The position numbers and the translations under genes are program-made. The notes beneath the pieces are model-generated. The model was not told where the DNA came from. It worked only from the letters and a program-made list of their open reading frames with translations, and did not search any database. Below are positions 33,599-43,392 of a stretch of 64,000 nucleotides of DNA, piece after piece (position 1 is the stretch's first letter; every line of letters starts with the position of its first letter). Source of the DNA: Crithidia fasciculata (taxonomy: Eukaryota; Euglenozoa; Kinetoplastea; Trypanosomatida; Trypanosomatidae); the NCBI GenBank assembly GCA_000331325.2, contig CM003407.1:1308501-1372500 (forward strand), given 5' to 3'.

Positions 33599-35518
33599 CT
33601 ACTCGTAGAGGTAGCTGAAGTAGCGCCACGAAATAAGCGGGGCGTGCACCGACACCTCGGCGGCCGACGCGTAGTAGTCAAAACCTTCCGCCAACGCCCC
33701 CTGCGCCTCCGCCACCACGCCAGCACCGAGATAGGCCTCCGCGAGCGTGCCGTCCGCGCGCATCGCGTTGAAAAAATGTCGCCCGGCCTCTTGCAGGCGG
33801 TTGTGGCGCGTATCGGAGGGAAGGTCGGCTTGAGCAGCCTCCAGCAGGCGGTTCACGCCCAGCAGCGTGTGCGACTCTGCGTGGTTGGGATAGGCGTCCA
33901 CGGCCGCCAGCAGCGTCGCCGCCACCGCGTCGAAGAGCTTCGAGGAGACGAGACGGTGTGCCGCGGCGCCGGCGAGGGAGGAAGCCGCCGAGTCGCTCTC
34001 CGTCACGGCAGCAGTGAGAGGCAACCCGAGCATGGGCGTGGAGTCTGCCGCCACCGCCTCAAGGTCCCACTGCCCCAACAGGTTCATGTCGCGCACCACC
34101 AGCGCAGCCGGCGCCTTTCCACCGCGGCCGCTGCAGGCGGAGGACTGCTGCGCCGCGATGGTCTCGCGCAGTCGAATGAGCGACAGCCGCCCCTGACTCG
34201 CCTGAAGATCGGCGAAGGATCGGTGGTAGAGCAGCTTGCTCTGCGACACGGCGTTGGTGCCCGCGGCGATGGCCACCTCGGCCATCGTCGTGCAGCCCAG
34301 TCGCGTCGCCACGTGGCTCAGCAGTGCCCAGTGGCCCACCACACGCCGCTTCAGCTCTCCGTACGAGTGAGTGGGGCCGCCCTCCACGTCCTCTCCCGGA
34401 GCGCAGTGCATGCTGAGACCCTTTAGCGACTTCTTCCGAATGCCCTGCGTCTCGGCCAGCGTGGCCTCGTCCGCGAACTTCACGATGCGGGCCATCGCCA
34501 CCGCCAACTCCTCCGCTGACTCGTCCTTCGCGTCACCGGGCTCCTTCGCCTGTGCGTCAGGGGCACCCAGCACGCGCGTACGCTGCAGCACCGCCGCGTG
34601 CACCACCACACCCACCACATCGTCAGGAAACGCCTCGAGAAGGTGCATGACAGCGGTGTTGGCGCTCTCGTAATCACCGTCCACGGTGTGCAGCAGCGTC
34701 AGCAGGAGCAGCGCCATGTAGTGCTGGGGGTGCGCCTGCAATACAGCCGTGAGCGGCGCACGGGCCGAGCTCACTGCTCCCATCTCGACTAACATCCACG
34801 CCATGCGCACCACATAACCCGCAGCCTCAGCAGTCATGGACTCTGCGTCGAGCAAGTCCTTGCAGCAAGACGCCACCACCGTCATGGCGGTCTCGTAAGC
34901 TGCGGAGCGCCGCTCCATATCGGGTGTGATGGTCCCCCAGTGCACACAGGCACCCGCCAGCGTACACGCAGTCATCGTACACCGATGTGCCTCGACAGCC
35001 GCACGCGCCAGTCGAATCGCCGACTCCGCCGCTGGCAGCCGGTGCGCCTCCACCGCAGCCATCGAGGCAGCAGTCAGCAAGTAGGCCGCCTGCAGGCGCT
35101 CGGTGGAGGGGGCGGCCTGCGCTGCCTCGCCGTTTTCCGTCGCCCCACGCGCGCCGTTCGCGAGCGCCGCGGCGTCGTCGTCCGCGCCTTCACCCTCCTG
35201 TGGGCTGTAGACAGCCGTCTCGGCCTCCGCCGCGGTCAAGTCGCGCCGCTGCACTGCACGGGCCTTGGCGTCGTCCTCGAGGAGCATCCCCGCTGCCTCC
35301 TCGCACAACAAGAGCACGCGGTCCTCTGCGGGCCCGTTGTTGCCGCTCACAATGAGAAGATGAGAGGAGAGCTGGAGCCACTCGGCGGTAGTGCTGGGGG
35401 ACGCTCGAACAGCAGCTGCGGAGCCGCCCTCCACGGTGTTGGTCTTGGCGACGGACTTGGGTATCTTGAGCGGCTCCAGGAAGGAGCGCTTCACGGAGAG
35501 GGGCTTTGGCTCGGCCAT
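33599..35518 (-). CDS. TPR-repeat protein
   Basis: 639 residues from the ATG at 35518 (MAEPKPLSVKRSFLEPLKIP). The frame is open 41 codons further, but with non-coding composition. The body is almost all helical, rich in Ala and Leu, with TPR-like pairs: a central array (HYMALLLLTLLHTVDGDYES, then AFPDDVVGVVVHAAVL) and a C-terminal array (AYPNHAESHTLLGVNRLLEA, then AYLGAGVVAEAQGALAEGFD and YYASAAEVSV). The C-terminal arrangement recalls TTC7-type scaffolds, which hold PI4-kinase at the plasma membrane, but the likeness is not specific enough to name it. Acidic low-complexity segments occur near residue 130 and in the middle. No signal peptide or membrane segment is seen. Probably a protein-protein scaffold. 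Confidence 0.8.
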   Translation of the reverse strand: MAEPKPLSVKRSFLEPLKIPKSVAKTNTVEGGSAAAVRASPSTTAEWLQLSSHLLIVSGNNGPAEDRVLLLCEEAAGMLLEDDAKARAVQRRDLTAAEAETAVYSPQEGEGADDDAAALANGARGATENGEAAQAAPSTERLQAAYLLTAASMAAVEAHRLPAAESAIRLARAAVEAHRCTMTACTLAGACVHWGTITPDMERRSAAYETAMTVVASCCKDLLDAESMTAEAAGYVVRMAWMLVEMGAVSSARAPLTAVLQAHPQHYMALLLLTLLHTVDGDYESANTAVMHLLEAFPDDVVGVVVHAAVLQRTRVLGAPDAQAKEPGDAKDESAEELAVAMARIVKFADEATLAETQGIRKKSLKGLSMHCAPGEDVEGGPTHSYGELKRRVVGHWALLSHVATRLGCTTMAEVAIAAGTNAVSQSKLLYHRSFADLQASQGRLSLIRLRETIAAQQSSACSGRGGKAPAALVVRDMNLLGQWDLEAVAADSTPMLGLPLTAAVTESDSAASSLAGAAAHRLVSSKLFDAVAATLLAAVDAYPNHAESHTLLGVNRLLEAAQADLPSDTRHNRLQEAGRHFFNAMRADGTLAEAYLGAGVVAEAQGALAEGFDYYASAAEVSVHAPLISWRYFSYLYE

Positions 35519-36092
35519 GTTTCGTATTTGTGGTTTTTTGTGTGGGTGTTCAAGTTGGTGCGACGCCGCAAAGATGTTTTTTTTTTTTAGGTCTGCCTCA
35601 GCAGTACACGATGAGGAGTGAGGAGCACCGGTAGCGGGCACCTTGAAAAGAAAAAGGTATTTTGCGTTTTTTTTTATATGTTTAAGCCACAGCAGCTTCG
35701 TTTTTTTGTTTGCTCCTCAGTGACGAAAAGCACAGTAAGAAGGAAGGGCGAAAAAACGAGAAATACATGGTTGAAAGAGAACACGACAAGCATCAAAAGC
35801 ACGGCGCACGCTCTTAAACGGAGCTATCCTAGCATCTCTTCCAGAAACATAAAGAATGAATACGGCTTATCACCTTTCATTTGCAGTGATAAACGCGTTA
35901 CTGCATCCGTTCTTTTTAATAGTTCCGCTTCGTTTTAACTTCTTTTGTTGGTTGTAGTAAATGTGCCGTGCACGTGCGTCACCTTTATTTCGCCCTGTCA
36001 TCCTATCCATCATCATCGAACCAACACTCAACCGAATCAACAAAAAAATGTTCTCCATTCACCATGTCAGCCTTCACACATTACGATTAGCC
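35519..36092. other. Intergenic spacer
   Basis: No gene is supported. The minus strand has CCTTTTTCTTTTCAAG near 35641-35658, a plausible splice acceptor for the TPR gene, about 125 nt before its ATG. Confidence 0.5.
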
Positions 36093-37814
36093 CTACACCC
36101 ACACACGCTCGTTCAGCGAGACGTCGTAAGGCACCTGGTCGGCAACGGCGGGCACCCGCACCTCCTCCGCATCCTCCAGCGCGACCACCTCCAGCCGCTC
36201 GTTGATCACACCGCTGACAAGGCGGTAACCGCGGTGCAGCGTGCCGTGCAACGCCCGCGACACGTGGATCGCCTCCTCCAGCGACGCCATGCGCACCAAC
36301 ACGCAGCCCGTGAAGGCGCCGGACAGGTCGTCTAGAGAGAGGCGCAGCTCGACCACCGTGCCGTAGTCTTGCAGCAGCACCTTCAGCTGATCCTCCGTCG
36401 TCCAGTAGGGAAAGCCGTCGAGCACGATGTCGGGCACGAACTGCGCCAGGTCGTCCTCGACGCTGCTCCGCTCGCTATCGCTGCGAGAGCTGCCCGACAA
36501 GAACGACCCACCCTCACTGCCAGAGTCCCCGTCGCTGTCCCCAGCACGCTCCGCTGAGGAGGTAGAAGTGGAAGATGAGGAGCCTGCGCTGTCGCCCAAC
36601 ACCGCCCGCCGCCTCCGCCGCCGCTCCTGCAGTCGCTGCTTCGCGCGCGTGCGTTTGCGGCGTCGCGCCACCGCCGCCGCGGCTGCCCCGCCCTTACCGT
36701 CTGCCTTGTCAGCCGCACTCGTTGCCGGCTCGGCGCGCAGACGCCACACAAAGGCGTGCCGCCGCATCCACAAATTCACATCGGCAAGGCAGTGCGTGTT
36801 CTTTGCCCCGGTTGGGTCGTGCAGCGCGATGCAGGCAAGCTCGCGGTAGTACGCCCGTCGCACGGCGTGCACGGCGTTCTGGTGAGAATCGACGGAGATG
36901 ATGAAGTCCTGCACGTACAGGGATGCGCCGTCGGTGGTGTTGGTCGGGGCGAAGAGTTGGTGCAGCGCCTCGGCAGCGGCCTCGCCAAGCTGTGCCGTAT
37001 ACTGCGCCAGCGGTGTGCGCTGAATAGCCGTGCAGTCCACCTGTCCATAACGACCAAAGTATGGGTTCAGCGACTCCTCGTTCAGTAGATGCGGGTGGAT
37101 CATGCGCACGTATATCTGCGTCGTCGTGCCGAAGTGGGGCGTGGTGCGGTCAGAGAGGTGCTCATTCGTTGGCCGCAGATAGAAGAGAGGGCGAACCATG
37201 ATGTCTGTCACCGGCACTGGCGCAGCAGCAGCAGCAGCAGCAGCAGCGGCAATCGGAGTTGCCAAAGTAAGAGGTGGCATGGGCTGCTGGGGTGGCGTTC
37301 GCAGGGCGGCTGCAGCCGGCTCGACACCGCTGCTGCTGCCCGGCGGCGACCCCTGCGGCACCACGTTGTCTGCCGACGCCGCTGTCGCAGCTGTCAGCCG
37401 CAGCGGCGTGGCGTCGAGACTGGAGGGCACAGTTGCGGCGGCGGTGCGGGGTGGGGTGCTCTGCGCGGATGCCGACGGAGCCACACTCGTTGCCGACCGC
37501 AGCTGCCGCGACACGCAGGCCGGCCACGTCACTGGACAGTCTGGATACACAAGGTACGAGAGGACGCAGCGCATTGTGTAAAGGCGGTAGGGGCTGCGCG
37601 TGAAGAAGGAGCCGCCCTCGCGCCGGTGCGTGTCGAAGACGCGGTGAAGCATGAGGAGCACCGTGCGGGCTTGCTGCTTCGCGCGCGGGTGCAGGGAGTC
37701 GTAGAAGAGCGGGTAGGCCATCGCATTAGTGAGGAAGACATCGTACAGGTGCGAGAGGAGGTGCAGCTGGCGCGCCAGCTGATAGTTTTGCAGGTCGCAA
37801 TCCGGGAAGTCCAT
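36093..37814 (-). CDS. RNA-binding protein with C-terminal RRM
   Basis: 573 residues from the ATG at 37814. The C-terminal RRM spans about 462-540, with RNP2 (IVLDGFPY), then EDQLKVLLQDYGTVVELRL and RNP1 (FTGCVLVRM). A second, divergent RRM-like block lies mid-protein (about 230-330), starting IYVRMIHPHLLNEESLNPYF and GRYGQVDC and ending in AVHAVRRAYYRELACIAL. The N-terminal ~110 residues are helical and conserved-looking (MDFPDCDLQNYQLARQLHLL). Between them are Ala/Pro-rich linkers with a long Ala run, and a basic (RRKRTRAKQRLQERRRRRR) then Ser/acidic segment that could serve as a nuclear signal. RRM proteins act in mRNA stability, translation or processing. The specific target is unknown. 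Confidence 0.8.
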   Translation of the reverse strand: MDFPDCDLQNYQLARQLHLLSHLYDVFLTNAMAYPLFYDSLHPRAKQQARTVLLMLHRVFDTHRREGGSFFTRSPYRLYTMRCVLSYLVYPDCPVTWPACVSRQLRSATSVAPSASAQSTPPRTAAATVPSSLDATPLRLTAATAASADNVVPQGSPPGSSSGVEPAAAALRTPPQQPMPPLTLATPIAAAAAAAAAAPVPVTDIMVRPLFYLRPTNEHLSDRTTPHFGTTTQIYVRMIHPHLLNEESLNPYFGRYGQVDCTAIQRTPLAQYTAQLGEAAAEALHQLFAPTNTTDGASLYVQDFIISVDSHQNAVHAVRRAYYRELACIALHDPTGAKNTHCLADVNLWMRRHAFVWRLRAEPATSAADKADGKGGAAAAAVARRRKRTRAKQRLQERRRRRRAVLGDSAGSSSSTSTSSAERAGDSDGDSGSEGGSFLSGSSRSDSERSSVEDDLAQFVPDIVLDGFPYWTTEDQLKVLLQDYGTVVELRLSLDDLSGAFTGCVLVRMASLEEAIHVSRALHGTLHRGYRLVSGVINERLEVVALEDAEEVRVPAVADQVPYDVSLNERVWV

Positions 37815-38502
37815 CTTGCGCTATCGCTGCTCCGCGTTACATACACCTTTCTTATTTGCTTAATGATTGGAGTGGGCGTGCGACGTCGTGTTTAGCACAC
37901 GGAAAAAAAAAAATAAGGGTGTATGGAGTGCAGAAGCACCTCAAATAGACAGATAACACCATACACGTAAGGCATGAGAAGACGGAGAGAAGATGAAGTG
38001 AAAGCGGGAAAAGATGCCGACACCCAAACAGCGCTGCTCAGACCCTGCACAACAGCAGCTTCCTTTTTTTCTTTTTTTCCGAAGCAGCTGAGGTCATAAA
38101 TTTAGCAAATCTCATAAATTAACGCTTGATCCACTTCCCACGCAGCGTCATGCAACACGCTAGTACAAGGCAGAACTTTCAAACGCCATACGTTTCCATC
38201 CCTCGTATGTCTTTCTTTTATTTTTTACTCATCCTCCACACCTTACGTACGGCGCGTACCTCAGTGACATCTACTTCGTTTTTTCCCCATTTGTTTCTTG
38301 CTTAACGAGCACTTTTTCTTTTGTGCCAGCGAACGAGGAAGACCATCGCGTATACCCTCACACGCTCTTAAACGACGTTACTTATTAGCTCCAACGCACT
38401 CACCCAACCAACAGAAATTCAGCAAGGCAGCGCACTTTCTCAAACGCTTGCTCTTGTCCACGCACCGCTCTACGCAGTGCAGGTGTCCCGCCAGAGAAGC
38501 CT
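37815..38502. other. Intergenic spacer
   Basis: No gene is supported. It is probably the 3' UTR of the gene to its right, which is the RRM gene's splice region, and the flank of the exosome gene. Confidence 0.5.
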
Positions 38503-39411
38503 TTACCCATAGAGAGCCTTGCGCACGGAGGCTGACTGCTCTGTCCACTGCTGCACGGCCGCCGTCAACGCCTGCGCCAGCAGCGGGCACCGGCCGACCT
38601 GATGCACCCCCACCACCTCCCCGCTCTCACTAACTGCGATGGTGAGCAGGCCGTCCGCCACGTACTCCTCGATGGCGGTCGTGTCGGCCAGCAGCCGCAC
38701 CTGCGCGCCGGCCAAGAAGCCAAAGGTGCAGGCGGTGGGCAGACAGGACAAACGCACACGGCGGCTTTCAATCACATCGCCATTCGGCAACCGCGTGCGG
38801 GGCAGACGTAGCTGATGCAGAGCCGCCAGCACGGCGTGCAGGCTGGCAGCGCGCAGCCCGCCGTCGAAGCTGAGCAGCGTCACCGTCACGTTCAGCACCC
38901 AGCAGGCCTCCCCGTCGTAGATGCTCAGCTGCGTGGGATCGAAACAGCCGTCGACAACACTTCCAATATAGCCTTCCAGCTGCCGCAGCGGGAGGTCGGC
39001 GTTGCCGTTGCTGATGATGTACTGGAAGGACTTGTAGTTCGTCGCGGCCCCACCGCCCAGCTGCTCCACGAACGGCGCCTCCACGTGTATGTTGAGGCGA
39101 CCCGCAGCGGGGCGGTCCGGCCGGGGCGGGCCGAGCAGACCCTGCACCGTGCACTGCATGCAGGCGCCGTAGCTGTCCGTGTACATCACAGCAGCCAAGT
39201 TGCCGCTGTTCGCCATGTTGATGCCGGTCTGAACAACTCCACTGCTGCTGCTACTAGGTGCTTCAGCGGCGCGCTCTTCTCGTACGACCGTAGGAACGCG
39301 GCAGGTGGTGAAGTCCCGCTTGTCGAGCCGCTCCCCACGTGCGAGGAGCTGCGAGGTGTGTGCGCGGAAGGCCGTCAGCTCGATGGAGCCGGTGTTGGGG
39401 GGAAGTGACAT
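38503..39411 (-). CDS. RRP43: RNase PH-like exosome ring subunit, RRP43-like
   Basis: 302 residues, the usual length for an RNase PH-fold exosome subunit. The N-terminus carries LLARGERLDKRDFTTCRVPT, matching the family RxDGRxxxxxRP motif. The C-terminal half follows RRP43 closely: LSIYDGEACWVLNVTVTLLS, FDGGLRAASLHAVLAALHQL, RRVRLSCLPTACTFGFLAGA, EEYVADGLLTIAVSESGEVV and GVHQVGRCPLLAQALTAAV. These are the D/E-x-x-A/D-x-x-L-x-I strands seen in OIP2/RRP43. In trypanosomes RNase PH-like ring subunits include EAP proteins, one of which corresponds to RRP43. The ring threads RNA for 3'-5' processing and decay and these subunits are not catalytic. A more distant possibility is another RNase PH-like subunit (RRP42 or MTR3-type). 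Confidence 0.85.
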   Translation of the reverse strand: MSLPPNTGSIELTAFRAHTSQLLARGERLDKRDFTTCRVPTVVREERAAEAPSSSSSGVVQTGINMANSGNLAAVMYTDSYGACMQCTVQGLLGPPRPDRPAAGRLNIHVEAPFVEQLGGGAATNYKSFQYIISNGNADLPLRQLEGYIGSVVDGCFDPTQLSIYDGEACWVLNVTVTLLSFDGGLRAASLHAVLAALHQLRLPRTRLPNGDVIESRRVRLSCLPTACTFGFLAGAQVRLLADTTAIEEYVADGLLTIAVSESGEVVGVHQVGRCPLLAQALTAAVQQWTEQSASVRKALYG

Positions 39412-40952
39412 TAGTGGTGCGACACTGTGAGTGTGTGTCTCTTTAGATCAGAGAATGCAGCAGCAGTGTGACGCTCTTGGCAGTGACAGTGCTTGTGTTT
39501 CCAGTAGAACAGAAGGATAAGAGAAAGATAAAGAAGCTGGGAGTAGTTCACAGGGGCGTCTTTAGCAATGGTGTTGTTGTTGTTCTTGCTGGGCTTCAAG
39601 AAGAAGAGTATAGCATTAAGCCAATGCTACATGCGGGAAGCTCACGAAGCAGCTCCAATTTTTAAATACTCCACTTCGCCGCATCGCCAAGTTTTCGATC
39701 TCGGCTGCCACATACAAAAGAAAAAAAAGCGTCAGTAGGAAGAGCCGAATGGCCCTGCAGTCTCCCACTTGCTTTTTTTTCTTTTTCTTTTTTTCTAGTT
39801 GCAGAGCTCCGCGGTCGAGATGCAGCCCAGCAACAAGAGAAAAAAAAGCTTTTTCTTCATCAAGCATTCTGCGCGTCTGTGTTTGTTATGTTGTGGGTTT
39901 TTTGCTTTTCGCTTTTGCTAGAGCTGCTCCTCGTGCATCTCACTCCTAGCTGTAAACTTGCTCGAACAGAAAAATGTGGCAGTGCTTGTCGCTTCCATAA
40001 TCCCTGCTGCGCTGTGCTGTACTGGGCAATACACTACCATGCGTATATTTCTATCGCGGTTGGTCGACATTCAAGTGCGGAGAAAATCAGAGAAAAAAAA
40101 AGAGGATGAGAACAAAAGAAAGCGCCGCGTGTGGCAGTGTGTCTGTGAGGCACACACATACACAAACACATCGCCACATACGTCACGTAGCCAGAAAAAA
40201 AGAAGAAAAAAAGATTCGGCAATCCAACGCACTCCAGCACGAGAAAAGGAGAGAGTAATACTTTGAAGACGAGCGCACATCGCCACCCCACCATCAACGT
40301 GGTTGGTAGACAAGAAGGAGGAACAAAAAAAAAAGAAATAGAACAGTGTCAGTGAGCACATACACAACAACGACCTTGAAGAAACAAAAACAAAAAGTGT
40401 GAAATAAGAGAACAATGAGAAGGAGGAGTCCTAAAAACAAGACAGCCTCCATAACGAGCGCATATCACTTCTCTTTTTTTTTCTTTTTTTTTTTATGTAG
40501 CAAAGCCGGACAAAAATGAACAAAGCACAGTAAGGAACAGAAAAGGAAAATAAAAAAGCACTTGTGAAAACTCTACAGGAGGAGATGCGCGCTGTGTGAC
40601 TGCCCCATCGTTCTGCCCGCAACTCTGCAAAAGCGATTGCGCACCACACAGCGCCATCAACATCGTTCATTGACACCGCCGCACGACTCTCCAACCAACT
40701 TGCGCTATTAGAAAAATAAGGAACGGGAAATATAAAGAATGAACAAAAGAGGCACGCAGAAGACGGGGGAAAAAAGAAGACGCGCAAGGCTTCACCCATG
40801 CAAGCACAAGAATGCCTCGCGTGCACGTCTTTTTTACCCGGCAGCGCTGGGCAGAGAGCAAGAAAACACATACTCACACACCGAAGGAAAAGCTAGCTGG
40901 TGTGCACGAAGCGACAAGACACACACACACAAACAGTTCCACGGTGGTCGGC
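39412..40952. other. Intergenic spacer (1.5 kb)
   Basis: No gene is supported. The minus strand has pyrimidine-rich stretches (about 39508-39540 and 40085-40220). A slightly GC-rich island at about 40580-40720 has a short minus-strand frame without recognisable features. Confidence 0.5.
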
Positions 40953-43049
40953 TTACAGCTTGAAGCCGCACTCGGTACAGAACTTCTGTGAGTTGGACGA
41001 CACCGGCACCCCGCAGCCACCACAGAACTTTGCCTTTCCAGGTCCCGACGCCGGCGCCGCTGCAGGAGACGAAGGCGCAGCCGCCGCATGATTAGCAGCA
41101 GGTGCTGTGGAAGGCCGTGCGGGAGACGGCGATGACACCTTAGAGGGTGCAGCAGTGCTGTGCTGTGGCGCTGCTACCGCGACAGCTGATGCAGGCGCTG
41201 CCTTTGCCGGCCGCGGCGTCGTTGCTGCGCTCGCCGAAGACGGACGCGTCTTTAGCTGAATGCTGCGACGCGACGGTGGCTTGTTGCGCTCCGAGCAGCA
41301 CTCCTCATGCCGCTTCACCCGCTCGGGAACGAAGGTGCGGCCGCAGTACTGGCAAGGCACGAACATGGAGAGCTCCGCAGTCCGCTGCTGCTTCAGCCGC
41401 GACTCCACGTTCTTAAAGCGAGAAACATTGTTTAAGGGAATCTTCTTCGGGGCCCACTTCTTGCGATCGGAGGCGACGTGCTGGACGTCATCGTCAGAGT
41501 CGGGAGCGCACTCCACCACCACCGTACTCCCTAGGCCACTGTGCGAAACGTCCACCTGCGCATCCTCCTCGTCGTCGGATCGCATTTCCACAACCTCTTC
41601 CTCTCCCTCCTCCGCGAACGGTCGCTCACTCACCAGCTCTGGCATCTGCGCCGTACGTGGCGCACCGGCCGAGCCCTGCTTGCGTGGGCGACTCCCCGCC
41701 GCGTGCTCGCGTCCGCGGCTCTGCGACAGCGAGTAGGCGGAGTGCATTGCCTCCCCGCGCTCCTCGTCGGGGGACCGGGAGTGGTGTGACATCAGCACCG
41801 TGCTCAATTCCATCGATGCTGGGCGGTTCGGCGCCGAGGAGCCCGTCATGTCGGGATCCCCGCGTAGGATGGCCACCGAGGACAGCCGCCGCTCCGTGTC
41901 GGCGCGCGGCGACGGCGGCTTCACCTCCTCGCTCTCCACGTCAAAGACAATATCGTGCGGCTCGGGCTCCTCGCTCAGGCCATGCTGCTGCTGTGCGGCG
42001 TACGCGTTCGACAGACTCGGGCCGCGGCTTGGTTTCTTGGCTGAGGGAGCCTGAGGCGGCACGCTGTCGGCCCCGGCGTCCTCGGGGAGGGCGTAGCTGC
42101 CGCGAGCGCGGATGGCGGTATTCTCGCCCCCGGCGGAGCGCGGCGGGGCATCGTCGGGGCCCGCACCGCTGGCAGCGGCGTAGGCACCAGAGGCCCGGAT
42201 CGGTCGCTCTGCGGCAGCTCCCCTCGGCGCGGCCTTCGATGCCAGTTGTGGTGGCGCCGCTCCTGCTGCTGCTGCGGATTTGGCGATGCCGTTTGTTGCA
42301 GCGGCTGCTGGCACCGCAGCGGCACCGTTGGCTGGTGCGTTGGCTGCAGAAACGCGATGCACTGGCCGGGCGGCGTTGCCAGGCTTGCAGCTGCGCAGAT
42401 GCACCTGCAGCCGGTCCGGTAGAAACGTGCGGCCACAGTTTGGGCACGGCGCCAGTGCCGTCTCGTTGTACGCGTCCATCTGGATCTGATTGTAGAGCTC
42501 AATCTCGTTGGCACGGCGGCTCTGCGCTGAGCCCGCGAGCCGGGCAGCACCTGGATGCCCTACCGAGGCGCCACCCGCAGCAGCGGTTGCGCTCGCGACG
42601 CGTTCCTTCATCATCTTCTCATGCGCCTCGGGGGACATGGGCTTTGGGCCCCGCACCGCCGGCTCCCCACGCTCCCACTCAATCATCTTCTTTAGGTAGC
42701 ACTGAGGGCGGTGGATGTCAATGCTAGAGGTGCCGAACTGCCGCCCGCAGAGATAGCACATGACAAAGTTCGGCGCCTGCCCGCTGCTGCGTCGCCCTGC
42801 CTTGCCGTTCTTGCTTGCCTTTTGTGCTGGGTTTGGCTCTTCTACTTTGCGGTGCCGGCGGTCGTTGTCGAGGATGGCCTGCAGGCCCCGCGTGACGATC
42901 AGCCCGCTGCCGTTCTCAGTGCTGCCGCCTGCTGTGCGCCGCGCGGAGGCCGGCGCGGCTGCCCCACCTAATCCGCTCTTGCGGCTCGAGGAGAGGGCGT
43001 TGCTGCTGAGACCTCCGGGCCCGGCAGTGGAGCGGCGCGTGGCGCTCAT
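40953..43049 (-). CDS. C2HC zinc-finger protein (ZC2HC1/ZNF474-like) with C-terminal zinc ribbon
   Basis: 698 residues from the ATG at 43049 (MSATRRSTAGPGGLSSNALS); 20 upstream codons are open but have a different composition. Three C2HC fingers are visible with C-x2-C-x11-H-x2/3-C spacing: CYLCGRQFGTSSIDIHRPQC (about 98-117), CPNCGRTFLPDRLQVHLRSC (about 200-220) and CQYCGRTFVPERVKRHEEC (about 560-580). The very C-terminus has a CxxC...CxxC zinc ribbon (FCGGCGVPVSSNSQKFCTEC). The first finger is nearly identical in pattern to ZNF474/ZC2HC1 fingers of flagellated eukaryotes. Linkers are Ala/Ser/Pro/Glu-rich and probably disordered. A flagellar or basal-body role is possible by family distribution but is inference. 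Confidence 0.85.
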   Translation of the reverse strand: MSATRRSTAGPGGLSSNALSSSRKSGLGGAAAPASARRTAGGSTENGSGLIVTRGLQAILDNDRRHRKVEEPNPAQKASKNGKAGRRSSGQAPNFVMCYLCGRQFGTSSIDIHRPQCYLKKMIEWERGEPAVRGPKPMSPEAHEKMMKERVASATAAAGGASVGHPGAARLAGSAQSRRANEIELYNQIQMDAYNETALAPCPNCGRTFLPDRLQVHLRSCKPGNAARPVHRVSAANAPANGAAAVPAAAATNGIAKSAAAAGAAPPQLASKAAPRGAAAERPIRASGAYAAASGAGPDDAPPRSAGGENTAIRARGSYALPEDAGADSVPPQAPSAKKPSRGPSLSNAYAAQQQHGLSEEPEPHDIVFDVESEEVKPPSPRADTERRLSSVAILRGDPDMTGSSAPNRPASMELSTVLMSHHSRSPDEERGEAMHSAYSLSQSRGREHAAGSRPRKQGSAGAPRTAQMPELVSERPFAEEGEEEVVEMRSDDEEDAQVDVSHSGLGSTVVVECAPDSDDDVQHVASDRKKWAPKKIPLNNVSRFKNVESRLKQQRTAELSMFVPCQYCGRTFVPERVKRHEECCSERNKPPSRRSIQLKTRPSSASAATTPRPAKAAPASAVAVAAPQHSTAAPSKVSSPSPARPSTAPAANHAAAAPSSPAAAPASGPGKAKFCGGCGVPVSSNSQKFCTECGFKL

Positions 43050-43257
43050 TTGCGGTGCACGTGACGGTGTGCTAGGCGACAAACTAAATTGGGGTGGTAC
43101 GAGCAGCAAGTAATGCGCTGCTACCGGCTAATAGTTCTCTCTTTTTTTTTTTTCCGCTCTTCAACCTGCTTCGAGATGTGGTGGTATGTGTGGTTTGTTG
43201 AGCGTGCAGTGTGAAGAGAAAAGTTTGAGAGAGTAGAAGAATACGCAAAGCAACAAA

Positions 43258-43392
43258 TTACATACACCGTTGTAGAGGGCCCATTGTCTTTTCTTTGTCG
43301 GCAGTTGCTGCATCACGGCCAACAAAGCGAGGCAGATCGCCTTTCATGTGCACCACCTTGCGAGCCCAGCCACGGGAGAAGTAGCCCGTCAT
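43258..43392 (-). CDS. Possible 44-residue protein
   Basis: From the ATG at 43392 the frame encodes MTGYFSRGWARKVVHMKGDL followed by 24 residues with PRFVGRDAATADK. Codon choice is GC-rich like real genes here (for example CGC, CTG, GGC), while the surrounding spacer is AT-rich. A basic, aromatic N-terminus followed by a charged tail would suit a small mitochondrial complex subunit, which trypanosomatids have in number. No family match and only a weak splice signal upstream. It could be chance. Confidence 0.35.
   Translation of the reverse strand: MTGYFSRGWARKVVHMKGDLPRFVGRDAATADKEKTMGPLQRCM

Noticed and set aside
33527-34426. 299-codon plus-strand frame
   Set aside because: Antisense shadow of the TPR gene.
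37089-37895. 268-codon plus-strand frame
   Set aside because: Antisense shadow of the RRM gene and its leader.
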